Source: Phytohabitans kaempferiae (GTDB taxonomy: Bacteria; Actinomycetota; Actinomycetes; Mycobacteriales; Micromonosporaceae). Taken from it: a stretch of DNA of 64,000 bases. The position numbers and the translations under genes are program-made. Below the pieces are notes generated by a model, which did not search any database, was not told the DNA's origin, and was given only the letters and a program-made list of their open reading frames with translations. The stretch covers positions 113,856 to 177,855 of the forward strand of contig NZ_JBHLUH010000079.1 in the NCBI RefSeq assembly GCF_042433955.1, read 5' to 3'. Positions 43,629 to 52,494 of the stretch are shown piece by piece. Each line of letters begins with the position of its first letter. The first letter of the stretch is position 1.

Positions 43629-44609
43629 TCAGGCGAGGCCCGGGATCACCACTTCCTCCAGGATCGCGTTCGGCGTACGCCACTGCTCCGGGTCGTCGTA
43701 GTTGCCGGCCGCGATCGCCACCACCGCTCCCAGGCCGGGCAGCACGATCAGGCGCTGCCCACCGTTGCCCATCGCGCCGGCCCACCGCTGGCCGGCCGCC
43801 TCCCCGCTGTACCACTGGTAGCCGTACCAGCCGCCCCAGTCGATCGGCAGGCGCGGTTGGAGCATCGCCGCGACCCAGCCGGTGGGAACGACCTGCCGGC
43901 CGGCCCACTCCCCGCCCGCGAGCACCAGCTCGCCGACGCGGGCCAGGTCGGGCGGTGCCAGCCGCAGCCCGGACGCGGCGGAGACGACGCCGTCGTGGCC
44001 GGCCATCCACTCGAACGAGTCGAACCCGAGCGGGGCGAAGAGCGCCTCCCGGGCATACTCCGCCAATGGACGCCCGGTGCCCGCGGAGATGAGCCGTCCC
44101 AGCAGGGCCGTGGCGCCGCCACAGTAGGAGTAGGCCATGCCCGGCGGGCCGCTGATCGGCCGCTCAAGCACGTATCGGCACCGGTCCGGCGCCAACTCCA
44201 TCGCGATCTCCGCGTTGGCAGGGCTGTTGTACGGGATCTCCTCTCTCCACTCGATGCCGAGCGACATCGTCAGCGCGTGCTCCACCGTGAGCGCGGCGCG
44301 GGCCGGGTCGGCGGCCAGGTCCGGATACTCCGGAAACGCCGCCAGCAGCGGCTGCGCCGGTTCGGGAACGCGGCCCTCGCCGAGCGCGATCCCGTACAGC
44401 AGCGCCACGACGCTCTTGGTCACCGAGCGCACGTCGTGCGGTGTGCGCGGCCCGAAATCGACGGTGCCGAGCGGCGTATTCCAGGCGAAGTCTTCGCCCT
44501 TGCCGTAGTGCTCCAGCACCGTGCGGCCGCCGTGGACCACCACAACGGCGTGCAATCCCTCTGCCCGCCCCGCCGCGAGCACATCATCCAGCCGGTCACG
44601 TATCGACAT
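43629..44609 (-). CDS. Serine hydrolase of the beta-lactamase/class C-like family
   Basis: A 326-aa protein of the S12/beta-lactamase fold. The nucleophile motif is RSVTKSVVALLYG (Ser62-x-x-Lys65), the second motif is YSYCGG with Tyr160, and the KTG-like strand is GNGGQRLIVLPGLG. There is no signal peptide, so an intracellular esterase or amidase is more likely than a periplasmic lactamase. ATG 44609 (MSIRDRLDD) is preferred for family likeness; ATGs at 44618 and 44621 are possible. It is convergent with nothing and precedes the APH gene in the same direction with a 111-bp gap. Confidence 0.88.
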   Translation of the reverse strand: MSIRDRLDDVLAAGRAEGLHAVVVVHGGRTVLEHYGKGEDFAWNTPLGTVDFGPRTPHDVRSVTKSVVALLYGIALGEGRVPEPAQPLLAAFPEYPDLAADPARAALTVEHALTMSLGIEWREEIPYNSPANAEIAMELAPDRCRYVLERPISGPPGMAYSYCGGATALLGRLISAGTGRPLAEYAREALFAPLGFDSFEWMAGHDGVVSAASGLRLAPPDLARVGELVLAGGEWAGRQVVPTGWVAAMLQPRLPIDWGGWYGYQWYSGEAAGQRWAGAMGNGGQRLIVLPGLGAVVAIAAGNYDDPEQWRTPNAILEEVVIPGLA

Positions 44610-44649
44610 GTGTCGCATCATCGCACCATTTACGGGCCAGGCCGTGTCC

Positions 44650-44988
44650 CTAGGAAGAGGCCCCCAGCGCCCGCTCCACCTCGGCGGCACCGGCGACCTC
44701 GTGGACGGCGGCGACCGCCGTGCGCGGCACCGGGGCGTAGACGTGCGGGAAGAGGTCGCCGTCGGACGCCTCCTCCCAGCGCACGCTCTCCCCCAGCGCG
44801 TCAGCCTCTAGCGCGAGGACCACGAGCGGGGACACGTCCGCGAAGAAGCGCAGCGCGGTCGCGGCCACCTGCTCCCGGGACGAGCAGTGGACGAAACCGG
44901 ACTCGTGGTCGAACGGCGAGCCCTCGAAGCGCCCGGCCGCCTCGAACTTGGCCCACTCGGCCGGCCGCAGAATCTTGTAGATCAGCAC
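44650..44988 (-). CDS. DUF952 domain protein
   Basis: A 112-aa protein of the DUF952 family, unknown function. The conserved features are the N-terminal YKILRPAEWAKFEAAGRFEG, then SPFDHESGFVHCSSREQVAA, which includes the invariant HCS triplet, and LFPHVYAPVPRTAV. The fold is related to that of small ADP-ribose-interacting proteins in some classifications, but no activity is assigned. GTG 44988 is the earliest start that fits the family length; no RBS is seen. It lies 40 bp upstream of the serine hydrolase gene in the same direction. Confidence 0.85.
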   Translation of the reverse strand: MLIYKILRPAEWAKFEAAGRFEGSPFDHESGFVHCSSREQVAATALRFFADVSPLVVLALEADALGESVRWEEASDGDLFPHVYAPVPRTAVAAVHEVAGAAEVERALGASS

Positions 44989-45013
44989 CGCACAAGGGTG
45001 ACAGATGGCCGCT

Positions 45014-45040
45014 GCCCCGCCGTCGCGGGAGGCGCGGGGC
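45014..45040 (-). terminator. Hairpin after the SecD-like gene
   Basis: GCCCCGC (45014-45020) and GCGGGGC (45034-45040) pair perfectly, 22 bp beyond the stop codon of the SecD-like gene. Confidence 0.45.
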
Positions 45041-45062
45041 GCCCGCCCGTCCGGCGGAGGAG

Positions 45063-46115
45063 TCAGGCGACCGGCCGCAGGATGAGTGGCAGCGGGTCGC
45101 TGTCGAGCTGCGCCGCGAGCAGCATGGCGTCGCCGCGGCTGAACTGGCCGCCGATCTCGGCGTCGCCGGTGACGACGGCGGTGACGGTGGGCGCGCTGAT
45201 CACGACGCCGTCCAGCACGACGGCCACCTGGCCGTTGTCGCCCTCGGCGACCACCTGCCGGGTCAGCTCCGTCCAGCGCTGCTGACCGGCCTCCGTGAAC
45301 GTCATGGCGACGACCCACTGCCCGGTCGGGCCCAGCTTGGCCTCCGCGGATCCGACGTCGGCGCCGTCGACCTGGGCCACCTCCAACAGGTACTTGCTGG
45401 GCGGGCTGAGCCAGTCGCACGCCGCGACCTGCCCGGTGGCGCCGCCCTGGGCGGGGCGGGCCAGGAGCTGCCGGCAGCCGATGGTCGGCACCTGGTACTG
45501 CATGGTGGCCGGCAGTGCGGCGACCTGCGCCGGGGTCAGCTCGGCGAAGGGCGCCAGCTCCCGCGTCGTGGCGGCGTCGAGCCGGTCGGGCGCGGCGATC
45601 GTCTCGGCCGCCTGGTACGCCGGCCCGAGCGCCGCGGCGACATCCTCCAGCGGCGGGATCGGCTCAGTGTCCACAGTGGGAGGTATGCCGCCGCCGGCCT
45701 GGTCCGGCGTCGTCGCCAGCACCTTGCGCAGCCGCAGGTCGCCGGTCCCGGCCAGCGCCCGCAGCTCGTCCTCGTGGCCGGTGCCGTCGACCCGCGCGGT
45801 GATCCGTCCGTCGTCGCGCACCTCGACCCGTACCCGCTTCAGGTCCGCGGCCTCGATCCGGCCGGCGAGCACGTCGCGGCTCCGTTCCAGCTGGTCTTTG
45901 GTGGGCGTGGCGCCGTCCGCGGTGACCGCTTCCACCGTGATCACGGTCTCACCGGGCTCGCCGAGGTCGAAGATGCGGTCGCGGAAGGCGAAGACGGCAC
46001 CGGTGCACGCGCACAGGGCCAGCACCGCCACGACGGCGAATATGCCGAAGGCAACCAGCAACGGGTCGCGTCGCCGCTTTTCTTCCAGAACGGGCGTCAG
46101 GGGCGTCTCCGACAC
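45063..46115 (-). CDS. Orphan SecD-like exported domain with one membrane anchor
   Basis: A 350-aa protein. A cytoplasmic tail precedes one helix (DPLLVAFGIFAVVAVLALCA). The exported part contains two regions of SecD: the P1 base (KDQLERSRDVLAGRIEAADL, RVRVEVRDDGRITARVDG) and, near the end, the head-to-base strands (WVVAMTFTEAGQQRWTELTR, then QVAVVLDGVVISAPTV and GGQFSRGDAMLLAAQL). It ends where SecD would enter its five membrane helices, so it cannot form the SecDF motor. An adaptor or evolved paralogue is inferred. GTG 46115 follows the leaderless box TAGACT by six bases. Confidence 0.82.
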   Translation of the reverse strand: MSETPLTPVLEEKRRRDPLLVAFGIFAVVAVLALCACTGAVFAFRDRIFDLGEPGETVITVEAVTADGATPTKDQLERSRDVLAGRIEAADLKRVRVEVRDDGRITARVDGTGHEDELRALAGTGDLRLRKVLATTPDQAGGGIPPTVDTEPIPPLEDVAAALGPAYQAAETIAAPDRLDAATTRELAPFAELTPAQVAALPATMQYQVPTIGCRQLLARPAQGGATGQVAACDWLSPPSKYLLEVAQVDGADVGSAEAKLGPTGQWVVAMTFTEAGQQRWTELTRQVVAEGDNGQVAVVLDGVVISAPTVTAVVTGDAEIGGQFSRGDAMLLAAQLDSDPLPLILRPVA

Positions 46116-46121
46116 GCGCCG

Positions 46122-46127
46122 AGTCTA
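46122..46127 (-). promoter_or_regulatory. Leaderless -10 element TAGACT
   Basis: TAGACT on the minus strand ends six bases before GTG 46115 with no RBS. Confidence 0.45.
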
Positions 46128-46277
46128 GGTGGTCGATGCACGCCCGCCGGAGCGATCTTTCGGCGGCGCGACAATTGACGATCTTTCCCGTACCGTCGGG
46201 GGGCGAGGCGTTGCCGTGCCGAGCCCGTCCGAGTGAGGGATCGGCAGGTCAGGCGGCCGGAGCGGGAGCGGGCGATC

Positions 46278-47225
46278 GTGAGAGTGTGGCTGTACACCTC
46301 GCCGAAACCGAACGCGGTGGCACGACGGCTGGTCCGGCTCGCCAAGGCCGCCGAGCACTCCGGATTCGACGGTCTGATCGTCGCCGCCCCGAGCCCGGCG
46401 ACACTCCACATCGGGCGGTCCGCCTGCGACAGCGGCTGGGCGACGATGTCCGCGGTGGCGCGCGGCACGCGGCGGCTGCGGCTCGGCGTCCTGCTCCAGC
46501 CGGCCCACCTCACCGCCCCGCACCGGGTCGCGGCCTCGGCCGCCGCGCTCGACCGGTGCAGCGGCGGGCGCCTCGAGTTCGGCCTGGCCGCGGTCCGCGC
46601 CGCCGGCGGACCGGGCCGGGGCCTGCCGCCGATGGCCGAGGGGTTCACCCGGCTGGACGAGACCCTTGCGGTGATCACCGGGCTGTGGTGGACCTCGCCC
46701 GGCGAGCGGTTCACCTTCACCGGCCGCTACCACACGGTGCTCAACCACCCCGCGGTCGTCCCCGCCCAACGGCCCGGGCCGCCGCTGATCGTCTCCGGCC
46801 CGGGCCGGCACACCACGAGCTATCTGGCCGCCCGCTGGGCCGACGAGGTCAACGTCCCGTTTCGCGGCCTGCACCACACCGTCCGGCAGTACTGGAACGC
46901 CGACGACGCCAGCTCCCGATCCGACCGGCGACCGCGCGACCGGCAGCGGCTGGGGCGCTCGGCGGCGCTCACCGTGCGCTTCGACCCGGTCAACTGCCGC
47001 CACCGCCACGAGCCGGCCGCGCCGGTGCCGCACGCGTGTGCCGGTGACGCGCTGCTCAAGGTCCTCGCCACGCTGGGCCAGTATCACGCGATCGGCACCG
47101 ACCGGGTCTACCTGCGGCTGCCAGACAACATCGGCCAGCGCCACCTCGACCTGGTCGCCCGGCAGATCCTGCCGATCTTTCACGGTGCACGCACACCGGG
47201 CCCCAGCCAGCCCCACGCCTGCTGA
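46278..47225 (+). CDS. LLM-class (luciferase-like, probably F420-dependent) oxidoreductase
   Basis: A 315-aa TIM-barrel flavin or F420 enzyme. Typical elements are VWLYTSPKPNAVARRLVRLA at the start, TRRLRLGVLLQPAHLTAPHR, AALDRCSGGRLEFGLAA, TRLDETLAVITGLWWTSPGE with FTFTGRYHTV, and PLIVSGPGRHTTSYLAARWA. The last third is less regular, with an Arg-rich insert (SSRSDRRPRDRQRLGR), and may be divergent. GTG 46278 has GGAGCGGGA upstream. The substrate is unknown. It ends 15 bp from the convergent methyltransferase gene. Confidence 0.85.
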   Translation: MRVWLYTSPKPNAVARRLVRLAKAAEHSGFDGLIVAAPSPATLHIGRSACDSGWATMSAVARGTRRLRLGVLLQPAHLTAPHRVAASAAALDRCSGGRLEFGLAAVRAAGGPGRGLPPMAEGFTRLDETLAVITGLWWTSPGERFTFTGRYHTVLNHPAVVPAQRPGPPLIVSGPGRHTTSYLAARWADEVNVPFRGLHHTVRQYWNADDASSRSDRRPRDRQRLGRSAALTVRFDPVNCRHRHEPAAPVPHACAGDALLKVLATLGQYHAIGTDRVYLRLPDNIGQRHLDLVARQILPIFHGARTPGPSQPHAC

Positions 47226-47240
47226 CGCGGCGCCGACTGA

Positions 47241-48050
47241 CTACGGCTTGATCGCGACGCCGACCAGCCCGGGAATGTCGGGCAGGGTCGCCGGGTCGTT
47301 GCCGGCCGCCGTCGGGCGCCAGCGCGTCACCCGCACGACGCCGGGGTCGACAAGATCCCAGCCCGCGAAGAGCGCCTCGACCTCGGCCTGCGAGCGGAAC
47401 GTCAGCGGCGCGGCACTGCGGCCGTACGTCTTCACGCTCTCCCGCACCTGATCGGTCATCTCCGCGGGGTAGGTCATGTGCGAGATGACCAGGCCACTGC
47501 CGGAGGGCACCGCGTCACGGTAGGCCGCGAGCAACGCCTCCGGCTCGTCGGACTCCGCGACGAAGTGCAGCACCGCGACCATCAGGATGGCGACCGGCCG
47601 GTCGAAGTCGATCAGCCGCTGCGTCACCGGGTCGCCGAGAACGGCATCCGGCTTGCGCAGATCCGCCTGTACGACGCCCACGCGGTCGGCGACGTCGGCC
47701 ACGAGGTGGCGGCTGTGGGTCACCGCGACCTGGTCGATGTCCACGTACACCACGCGGGCGTCCGAGGTGGCCCCCAGCGCGATGTCGTGCACGTTTCCCA
47801 CCGTCGGGATGCCGGCGCCCAGGTCGATGAACTGCCGTACCCCGGAATCCAGCAGGTGCTCGACGGCGCGTCCGAGGAAGCTGCGATTGGCGGCCGCCCA
47901 CTGCCGCACGCCCGGCTCGACCGTCAGCATCTGCTCGGCCAGGTCACGGTCGGACGCGAAGTTGTGCGCGCCGCCCAGAAAGTAGTCGTACACACGAGCG
48001 GGACTCGGTCGCGAAAGGTCGACGCCTTCCGCCCAGGGCGGCTGGCCCAT
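47241..48050 (-). CDS. S-adenosyl methyltransferase family protein (DUF574, PF04672)
   Basis: A 269-aa protein of a family strongly expanded in filamentous actinobacteria. The signature is complete: DLSRPSPARVYDYFLGGAHN at the N-terminus, the SAM motif QFIDLGAGIPTVGNVHDIA, VVYVDIDQVAVTHSRHLV, VAILMVAVLHFVAESDEPEA and VISHMTYPAEMTD. ATG 48050 is chosen because AGGGG lies six bases upstream. The methyl acceptor is unknown for the family; links to development have been suggested. It is transcribed alone. Confidence 0.92.
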   Translation of the reverse strand: MGQPPWAEGVDLSRPSPARVYDYFLGGAHNFASDRDLAEQMLTVEPGVRQWAAANRSFLGRAVEHLLDSGVRQFIDLGAGIPTVGNVHDIALGATSDARVVYVDIDQVAVTHSRHLVADVADRVGVVQADLRKPDAVLGDPVTQRLIDFDRPVAILMVAVLHFVAESDEPEALLAAYRDAVPSGSGLVISHMTYPAEMTDQVRESVKTYGRSAAPLTFRSQAEVEALFAGWDLVDPGVVRVTRWRPTAAGNDPATLPDIPGLVGVAIKP

Positions 48051-48264
48051 CGGCACCCCTGCCAAGGATCGAGGATGGTGAGACGGTGATGACGACGGTC
48101 AGCTTAGCCACCTGGAACGGCGCCGTAGCGCTCCCCCGACGCGGAGGCTGTCGTGTCCCGCGAGAAGGGGCGAGGTCGGGCCTCTCAGGCGGCACCGTAC
48201 AGCTCCGCGATCGCCGCTCCGGCTCCCTCCCCGTAGCCCTGCCGGTAGACCTGGGCGGAGCAGG

Positions 48265-48711
48265 TCAGGCCTCGACCCAGCCGTGGGCGCGTGCGTGCGC
48301 CAGCAGCCGTTCGCGGATCTGCGTGATCTGCGCGGCCGTCAGCGAGCCCACGTGCTGAAGGAGCACCTCGGTCACCTCGGTGGTGTACTGCCGCGCCGTC
48401 AGCACGTCGCACATGCCCTCGTCGTCACCGGCCGGCGCCGTTTTCGACCGGGCTGACACCTCGTCGGGCTGCCCCGTGGCGGCTTGCACCGGCGATGGGT
48501 CCAGGATCCGGACCGTCGCGACCTTCAGGCCCCGCTCGCCCTCCACGACCGTGTACTCGACCCGCGTGCCGGAGTGGACCTGATGGCGCTGCTCCCCGAA
48601 ATCGTTGGCGTGGACGAACACGTCCTCGCCGCCGCCGTCCGGTGCGATGAACCCGTACCCCCGGGCATCGTCGAACCGCAGAATCCTTCCGACCGCCACC
48701 ACAACCACCAC
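48265..48711 (-). CDS. Cold-shock domain protein with C-terminal extension
   Basis: A 148-aa nucleic-acid-binding protein. Residues 6-70 are a CSD with RNP1 as GYGFI and RNP2 as DVFVH. The linker (about 72-98) is Ser/Ala/Asp-rich, and residues 100-148 form a helical C-terminal domain (MCDVLTARQYTTEVTEVLLQ, SLTAAQITQIRERLLAHARA). Single-domain CspA is about 67 aa, so the extension is additional; similar two-part proteins occur in actinomycetes. The start lies in a run of GTG codons, and 48702 or 48699 are possible alternatives. The 199 bp beyond its stop hold nothing convincing. Confidence 0.88.
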   Translation of the reverse strand: MVVVVAVGRILRFDDARGYGFIAPDGGGEDVFVHANDFGEQRHQVHSGTRVEYTVVEGERGLKVATVRILDPSPVQAATGQPDEVSARSKTAPAGDDEGMCDVLTARQYTTEVTEVLLQHVGSLTAAQITQIRERLLAHARAHGWVEA

Positions 48712-48829
48712 CTGTCACCGACCACCGTTGACGCGCCGATCCGTGCTACGCGACCGCGCCACCATACTGCAGGAATCCGGGCGCCAGGATCCACCGCCAC
48801 GCGCACACAAGTCTTCACCTCGACCGCTT

Positions 48830-51211
48830 TCACAGTGGCTGGATGCTCACCGGCACGGTGAGGTGGCGGTCGGCTCCCAGGACCCGCTCCGGGCCATCGA
48901 GCATGAACGATCCGCGTAGCGGCAGGTCAACGCTCGATGACCCGACCTCGGCGTGGATCAATCCGGGCTCTACGAGGCGTTTGAGGTCCCTCCCGGTGAA
49001 GGAGACACGGTCGGCGTGGAGGGCGAACTCGACGCGGGCGGCGCGGCCCGCTTCGAGTCGCACCCTGGCCCATCCGGCGAGCCAACGGGAAGGACGCACG
49101 ACCGAGGCCACCGGATCGGAAAGGTAGAGCTGGACCACCTCGGTGCCAGCCCGCCGCCCGTCATTGCGCACGGTGACGCTGATCCGCACGGTGCCGTCGG
49201 TCGCGATGACGTCGGCATCCGTCGCGAGGTCCGCGTAGGTGAAGGTGGTCCACGTGAGCCCATGCCCGAACGGGTACAGCGGTGTGGGATCGACCGAACT
49301 CACCCTGGAGGCACCGGCCATCACGGCGCGCGGGTAGGTCCCGAGCTGGGCGCCCGCGTGGCGGGGCATGCTCACCGGCAACCGTCCGGACGGTTCGACC
49401 CGACCGGACAGGATGCCCGCGATCGCGCCCGCCCCTTCCTCACCTGGGAAGAACGCCTGGACGACGGCCGCGGCCCGCTCGGCCAGGCCGCTCAGGGCGT
49501 ATGGGCGGCCGGAGATCAGTACGACAACGGTGGGAGTTCCGGTGTCCAGCACCGCCTTCGCGAGTTCGGCCTGCCGGCCGGGCAGGGCCACGGTCTCCGC
49601 GTCACACCCCTCGCCGGAAGTCCGCCCCCCGACGCCGAAGAGGCCGGCGCGGTCGCCGAGTGTCAGCACGCACACATCGGCGTCGCGCGCCGCGGCCACG
49701 GCGGCGGCGATGTCCGCGTCCTGCGTCATCGCGGTATCGTCCGCGGATCTCACCTGGAGCTTCGCGTCCGGCAGCTCAGCGGCCAAAGCATCGCGCAGGG
49801 TCGGGATCGCAACCCCTGGCTCCATGCCCGCGCGCGCCGACATCTCCTCCAGGAAATCGAGGGAATTGTGGTTGGCGAACGCGTAGCAGCCCAGCAGGGC
49901 CAGCGGATCGTCCGCCAGCGGGCCGACCAGCGCGACGGCACCGTCACGGATCGGGAGCGTGCCGTCGTTGGCCAACAGCACCACCGATTCTTCGGCGAGT
50001 CTGCGCGCCAGTGCCCGGTGCTCGGGCGGGTCCAGATCTCCGGGCCCCAGAGCTGGGAGGGCGGCCAGCTCGGCCTTCCAGGCTTCGTCCAACATGCCCA
50101 GTTCGCATTTCAACGTGAGAACCCGAGACGCTGCCCGCGTCACCAGCTCCTCGGCGACACGCCCCTGTCGCACCATCTCGACCAACGGCGTCCCGTAACA
50201 GTGCGTGGTGGGTAGCTCCATGTCGACGCCGGCCTGTAGCGCCATCGCGGCGGCCTCCCCGCGCGAGTCGGCCGCGCCGTGGATGTGCTTGAGATTCCAG
50301 ATCCCGAAATAGTCGGCCAGGACGACGCCGGTGAAGCCCATCTCACCGCGGAGCACGTCAGTGAGCAGGCGCCGGTCCGCGGTGGGCGGTACGCCGTCGA
50401 TGTCATTCTGCGAGACCATCACGGAACGCGCCCCGCCGAGGCGCACGCCGGCGACAAACGGCTCCAGTATGACGTCGGCGAACTCGCGAGGGCCGCACGC
50501 CACCGGCGCCATGTTTCGCCCGGCCACACCAGCCGAGTATCCGGCGAAGTGCTTGAGCGTGGCCACTATCCCAGAACCTTCCAAGCCGCGGACGTAGGCG
50601 GCGCCAATGGTCGCGACGAGGTAGGGGTCGTCTCCGATCGTCTCCTCCGTGCAGCCCCAGCGATAATCTCGCGTCACGTCGAGCACGGGCGCCAGACCCA
50701 CCTGCGCGCCGATCTTGCGCAGATTACCCCCAATGGCCGTGGCCATCTCCTCCACCAGTTCGGGATTGAATGCCGCGCCCCAAGCGAGCGGAGTGGGAAA
50801 GACGGTGGCAGTCCACGACATGACGCCGGTGAGACATTCCTCGTGCACGAGCGCGGGAATCGCGAACCGGTTCGCCGCCATCACGGTGCCCTGCAGAAGG
50901 CGGAGCCGTTCCAGTCCCGCCGCGGGAAGCACGGGCTCTGTGCCGTAGACCCTGGTGAGCTGACCCAAGCCGACGGCCGCCGCCTCCTCCAGCGGCGGAG
51001 GCAGCGGGTCGGTGGCCCCCTCCGGAACCGCGAGCACGGGCTCACCGGGACGCAGGGGCGCCACCCAGTACGCGCCGAGTTGCCCGACCTTCTCCTCAAG
51101 GGTCATCCGGTCCAGCAGATCGGCGACCCGATCACTCACTGGCAACGACGGATCCCGCCACGGCTGATGGGCCGGATTGTGTGCTGCGCCATCCTTGAGT
51201 ACCTCGGACAT
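48830..51211 (-). CDS. GH3 family beta-glycosidase
   Basis: A 793-aa glycoside hydrolase. Domain 1 has KHFAGYSAG with Lys220-His221, GRNMAPV and the catalytic nucleophile Asp300 in GFTGVVLADYFGIW (family SDW as ADY). Domain 2 has VVLLANDGTLPI and VCVLTLGDR; the C-terminal FnIII domain starts near LYPFGHGLTWTTFTYAD. HEECLTG and GCTEETIGDDPYLV place it in the xylosidase/glucosidase branch. There is no signal peptide. ATG 51211 follows GAAAGGATGAGAG. It is the last gene of the operon, 44 bp after the MFS gene. Substrates may be imported xylosides or glucosides, or the glycosylated product of the operon. Confidence 0.92.
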   Translation of the reverse strand: MSEVLKDGAAHNPAHQPWRDPSLPVSDRVADLLDRMTLEEKVGQLGAYWVAPLRPGEPVLAVPEGATDPLPPPLEEAAAVGLGQLTRVYGTEPVLPAAGLERLRLLQGTVMAANRFAIPALVHEECLTGVMSWTATVFPTPLAWGAAFNPELVEEMATAIGGNLRKIGAQVGLAPVLDVTRDYRWGCTEETIGDDPYLVATIGAAYVRGLEGSGIVATLKHFAGYSAGVAGRNMAPVACGPREFADVILEPFVAGVRLGGARSVMVSQNDIDGVPPTADRRLLTDVLRGEMGFTGVVLADYFGIWNLKHIHGAADSRGEAAAMALQAGVDMELPTTHCYGTPLVEMVRQGRVAEELVTRAASRVLTLKCELGMLDEAWKAELAALPALGPGDLDPPEHRALARRLAEESVVLLANDGTLPIRDGAVALVGPLADDPLALLGCYAFANHNSLDFLEEMSARAGMEPGVAIPTLRDALAAELPDAKLQVRSADDTAMTQDADIAAAVAAARDADVCVLTLGDRAGLFGVGGRTSGEGCDAETVALPGRQAELAKAVLDTGTPTVVVLISGRPYALSGLAERAAAVVQAFFPGEEGAGAIAGILSGRVEPSGRLPVSMPRHAGAQLGTYPRAVMAGASRVSSVDPTPLYPFGHGLTWTTFTYADLATDADVIATDGTVRISVTVRNDGRRAGTEVVQLYLSDPVASVVRPSRWLAGWARVRLEAGRAARVEFALHADRVSFTGRDLKRLVEPGLIHAEVGSSSVDLPLRGSFMLDGPERVLGADRHLTVPVSIQPL

Positions 51212-51255
51212 CAGCTCTCATCCTTTCGCTCGACAGAGCACAGTCCACAGTGGGC

Positions 51256-52494
51256 TCATTTCGCTGGAACGGGGTTCGCTGTGACGGTCCGGGCCGCGTA
51301 CGCCACCGCCACCAGCAGCGGGATGATCGCCGCCAACGTCCACGTGAGCCCGACGACGTCGGCGACCCAGCCGATCACCGCCGGGGCGAGCAGGATGCCG
51401 GCGTACGTCATGGTGGTGAACCGCGCCACCATGGCGGCGGCACCAGCGTCGGCTCCGGGCTCGGAGCCGGACTCGCGGTCCGCGCCGAGGTGCCCGACCA
51501 CGCTGTACAGGACGGGCAGGCAGGTGGCGAGGCCCAGGCCCATCAGCGCGAAGCCGGCGACCACGAGCGCCACCCAGGGGCTGACCACGACAACCGTCAG
51601 GCCGGCCGCGGTGAGGCCGGCGCCGAGACGGAGCATCACCGCCGCCGACGTCCGGACCAGGATCGAGTCGCCGATCAAGCGGACCGAGGTCTGGCAGACC
51701 GCGAACGCGGCGTAGCCGAGGCCGGCCACGCCCAGGGTCGCCTGCCGCTCGTGCAGGAACACGCCACTCCAGTTGATGACGGCAGCCTCGGCGGTCAGCG
51801 CGATGGCGCCCATCGCGCCGAGCACGAGTACCGGCCGGCTCCAACCGGTCCGCCAAGTCGTACGTGCGCCTGGCCGTGCCCCGGTCGGCTCGCCGGCGGC
51901 GGGCAGCAGAAGCCGTCCGATCACGACGATGAACGGCACGAGCACCGCGGTGAGGAACACGTAGTGGACGCCGCGTGACAGTCCTATGTGGGCGGCGCCC
52001 GCGCCGAGGAGCGCACCGCTGACACTGCCGAGACTCCACGCCGCGTGACAGCCGTTCATGATGGGCCGCCCCAGAGCCCGCTCGACCGTCACGGCGTGGG
52101 CGTTGACGCTGACGTCGAGCAGGCCGACGACGGCGCCCAGCATCATCTGCACGGCGGCCAGCGTCACGAAGTCGGGCGCGACCCCCATCCCGAGCAGCAG
52201 CACCGGTTGCACGACGGATGCCGCCCGCACGAGCGAGCGGCTGCCAAACCTGACGGTGAGGCTCCCGGCGATCTGCATGGTGCCGACCGCGGTCAGCCCG
52301 AACAGAGCGGAGAGCAGCCCGAGCTGGCCGGTGGTGAGCTGTAGGTCCTGCTGCAGCGAGGGTGTCCGCACCGCCAGACTCGCGATGACCAGGCCGTTGA
52401 CGCCGAACATCACAGTCACCGCCCAACGGGCGGCCGTCGCGCCGGTACGCGAACTCCTGGCGCCTACCGACAACGGCGGGTCGACGCGACTCAC
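51256..52494 (-). CDS. MFS transporter, probable exporter
   Basis: A 412-aa permease with about twelve helices of the YbjJ/fucose-permease-like branch: MFGVNGLVIASLAVRTPSLQ in helix 1, GSLTVRFGSRSLVRAASVVQ for the loop 2-3 motif, and LDVSVNAHAVTVERALGRPI followed by NGCHAAWSLGS, a signature of this branch. GTG 52494 overlaps the stop of the oxygenase gene as GTGA, so it is made together with that enzyme. Members of the branch include uncharacterised exporters near biosynthetic genes. Direction and substrate are inferred from context only. Confidence 0.87.
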   Translation of the reverse strand: MSRVDPPLSVGARSSRTGATAARWAVTVMFGVNGLVIASLAVRTPSLQQDLQLTTGQLGLLSALFGLTAVGTMQIAGSLTVRFGSRSLVRAASVVQPVLLLGMGVAPDFVTLAAVQMMLGAVVGLLDVSVNAHAVTVERALGRPIMNGCHAAWSLGSVSGALLGAGAAHIGLSRGVHYVFLTAVLVPFIVVIGRLLLPAAGEPTGARPGARTTWRTGWSRPVLVLGAMGAIALTAEAAVINWSGVFLHERQATLGVAGLGYAAFAVCQTSVRLIGDSILVRTSAAVMLRLGAGLTAAGLTVVVVSPWVALVVAGFALMGLGLATCLPVLYSVVGHLGADRESGSEPGADAGAAAMVARFTTMTYAGILLAPAVIGWVADVVGLTWTLAAIIPLLVAVAYAARTVTANPVPAK

